From assembly GCA_030762935.1 (NCBI GenBank), contig CM060900.1, positions 111,876,620 through 111,940,619 of the forward strand: a DNA stretch of 64,000 bases, written 5' to 3'. The DNA comes from Hymenopus coronatus. Taxonomy: Eukaryota; Arthropoda; Insecta; Mantodea; Hymenopodidae. The notes under the pieces were generated by a model. That model worked only from the letters and a program-made list of their open reading frames with translations. It did not search any database and had not been told where the DNA came from. Position numbers and translations under genes: made by a program. Shown piece by piece: positions 63,590 to 64,000 of this stretch. Within the stretch, counting starts at the first letter, position 1. The number at the start of each line of letters is the position of its first letter.

Positions 63590-64000
63590 AAGCGGGATGG
63601 CTCAGGCGGTGACGTCTGTGACACACATTCGGAAGGTTCCGGGTTCGATCCATGTCCATCATTTCGGGTACTCTTCATTTCCTTTTCATTTCTTTCAGGG
63701 TTGAAGGATGAGACGAGTGTTCGAGGGGTTGCGGCTGGGCGGTGGCTGTGCGTGTAGTTGGGGAACCTCCCGGTCAGCACCAGACTCCAGATCCTTCGGA
63801 TGGGGCCCGTCATTTAGAGTGCCGCCGGGGTTTCAGAGGCTTGAGGGAGTCCGCTGGGCGACGTTGTTTCCCTTCTGACTGAAAACCTATGGACTCCGTC
63901 CATGCTGGCGCCCTCCCATTTCTGATCTATTATCCCTACTGGTCACGGTCTCTTAAGTCATAGGGCTACATGCGGTGTTGTGTCCAGGGACTGGGGTCCC
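63590..64000 (+). repeat. Long GC-rich SINE-like element at the window edge
   Basis: GGGATGGCTCAGGCGGTGAC (A box) and GGTTCCGGGTTCGATCCATG (B box) are followed by a GC-rich body (GGGGTTGCGGCTGGGCGG, AGTGCCGCCGGGGTTTCAG) that runs off the window. The head layout matches SINE-5, but body similarity is weak, so it may be a separate family. Confidence 0.55.

Overview
The window looks like nuclear DNA from a eukaryote with a large, repeat-rich genome, most likely an arthropod and probably an insect. It is AT-rich. It contains many tRNA-derived SINEs with pol III A and B boxes, Jockey-like, RTE-like and R2-like LINE sequence, long microsatellites, and arthropod-style core promoter motifs (TATA plus TCAGT). 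I see no operons, no Shine-Dalgarno-led gene chains, no rRNA and no CRISPR. The species cannot be named from the sequence.

Mobile DNA and its debris fill most of it. The dominant component is a dispersed repeat called family A here. About 25 full, partial or interrupted segments, on both strands, cover roughly 15 kb, or about a quarter of the window. Its full unit is about 0.8-0.9 kb in this window. It has no convincing open frame, and in the better copies one end carries a near-perfect palindrome of about 40 bp built on ACTATGTACATAGT. At 60.56-63.53 kb four units lie head to tail. Family A copies also host later insertions: an inverted-repeat element at 50.98-51.29 kb, a SINE with a 10-bp target duplication at 51.72-51.98 kb, and an inverted-repeat element with a hammerhead-like core at 54.97-55.21 kb.

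The strongest coding region is an uninterrupted minus-strand open frame of about 700 codons (41,880-43,988). It encodes the reverse transcriptase and restriction-like endonuclease of an R2-like non-LTR retrotransposon. A Jockey-like reverse transcriptase relic lies at 10.45-11.62 kb (minus), with one in-frame stop. Two decayed LINE 3' coding ends lie at 13.6-14.0 kb and 48.8-49.15 kb (plus).

The best candidate for a host protein gene is a 195-codon single-exon frame on the minus strand (39,362-39,949). It has a signal peptide, six cysteines in the mature part and three N-glycosylation sequons; I do not recognise the family. Weaker exon-like segments lie at 7,084-7,276 (minus), 29,027-29,404 (minus), 30,011-30,242 (plus), 34,652-34,975 (minus) and 59,248-59,301 (plus), and a TATA/Inr pair lies at 16,709-16,740 (minus). 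These could belong to a long gene spread through the repeats, but nothing in the sequence joins them.

Layout: 0-9 kb, family A fragments, SINEs, one exon-like segment. 10-16 kb, Jockey and LINE relics with family A. 16-24 kb, putative promoter, dense SINEs, family A. 24-38 kb, SINEs, microsatellites, long AT-rich stretches. 38-45.5 kb, family A, secreted-protein frame and R2-like LINE, the LINE lying between two inverted SINEs. 46-64 kb, family A with nested insertions, the tandem array, and a GC-rich SINE at the right edge. Boundaries of repeats are estimates made by eye.
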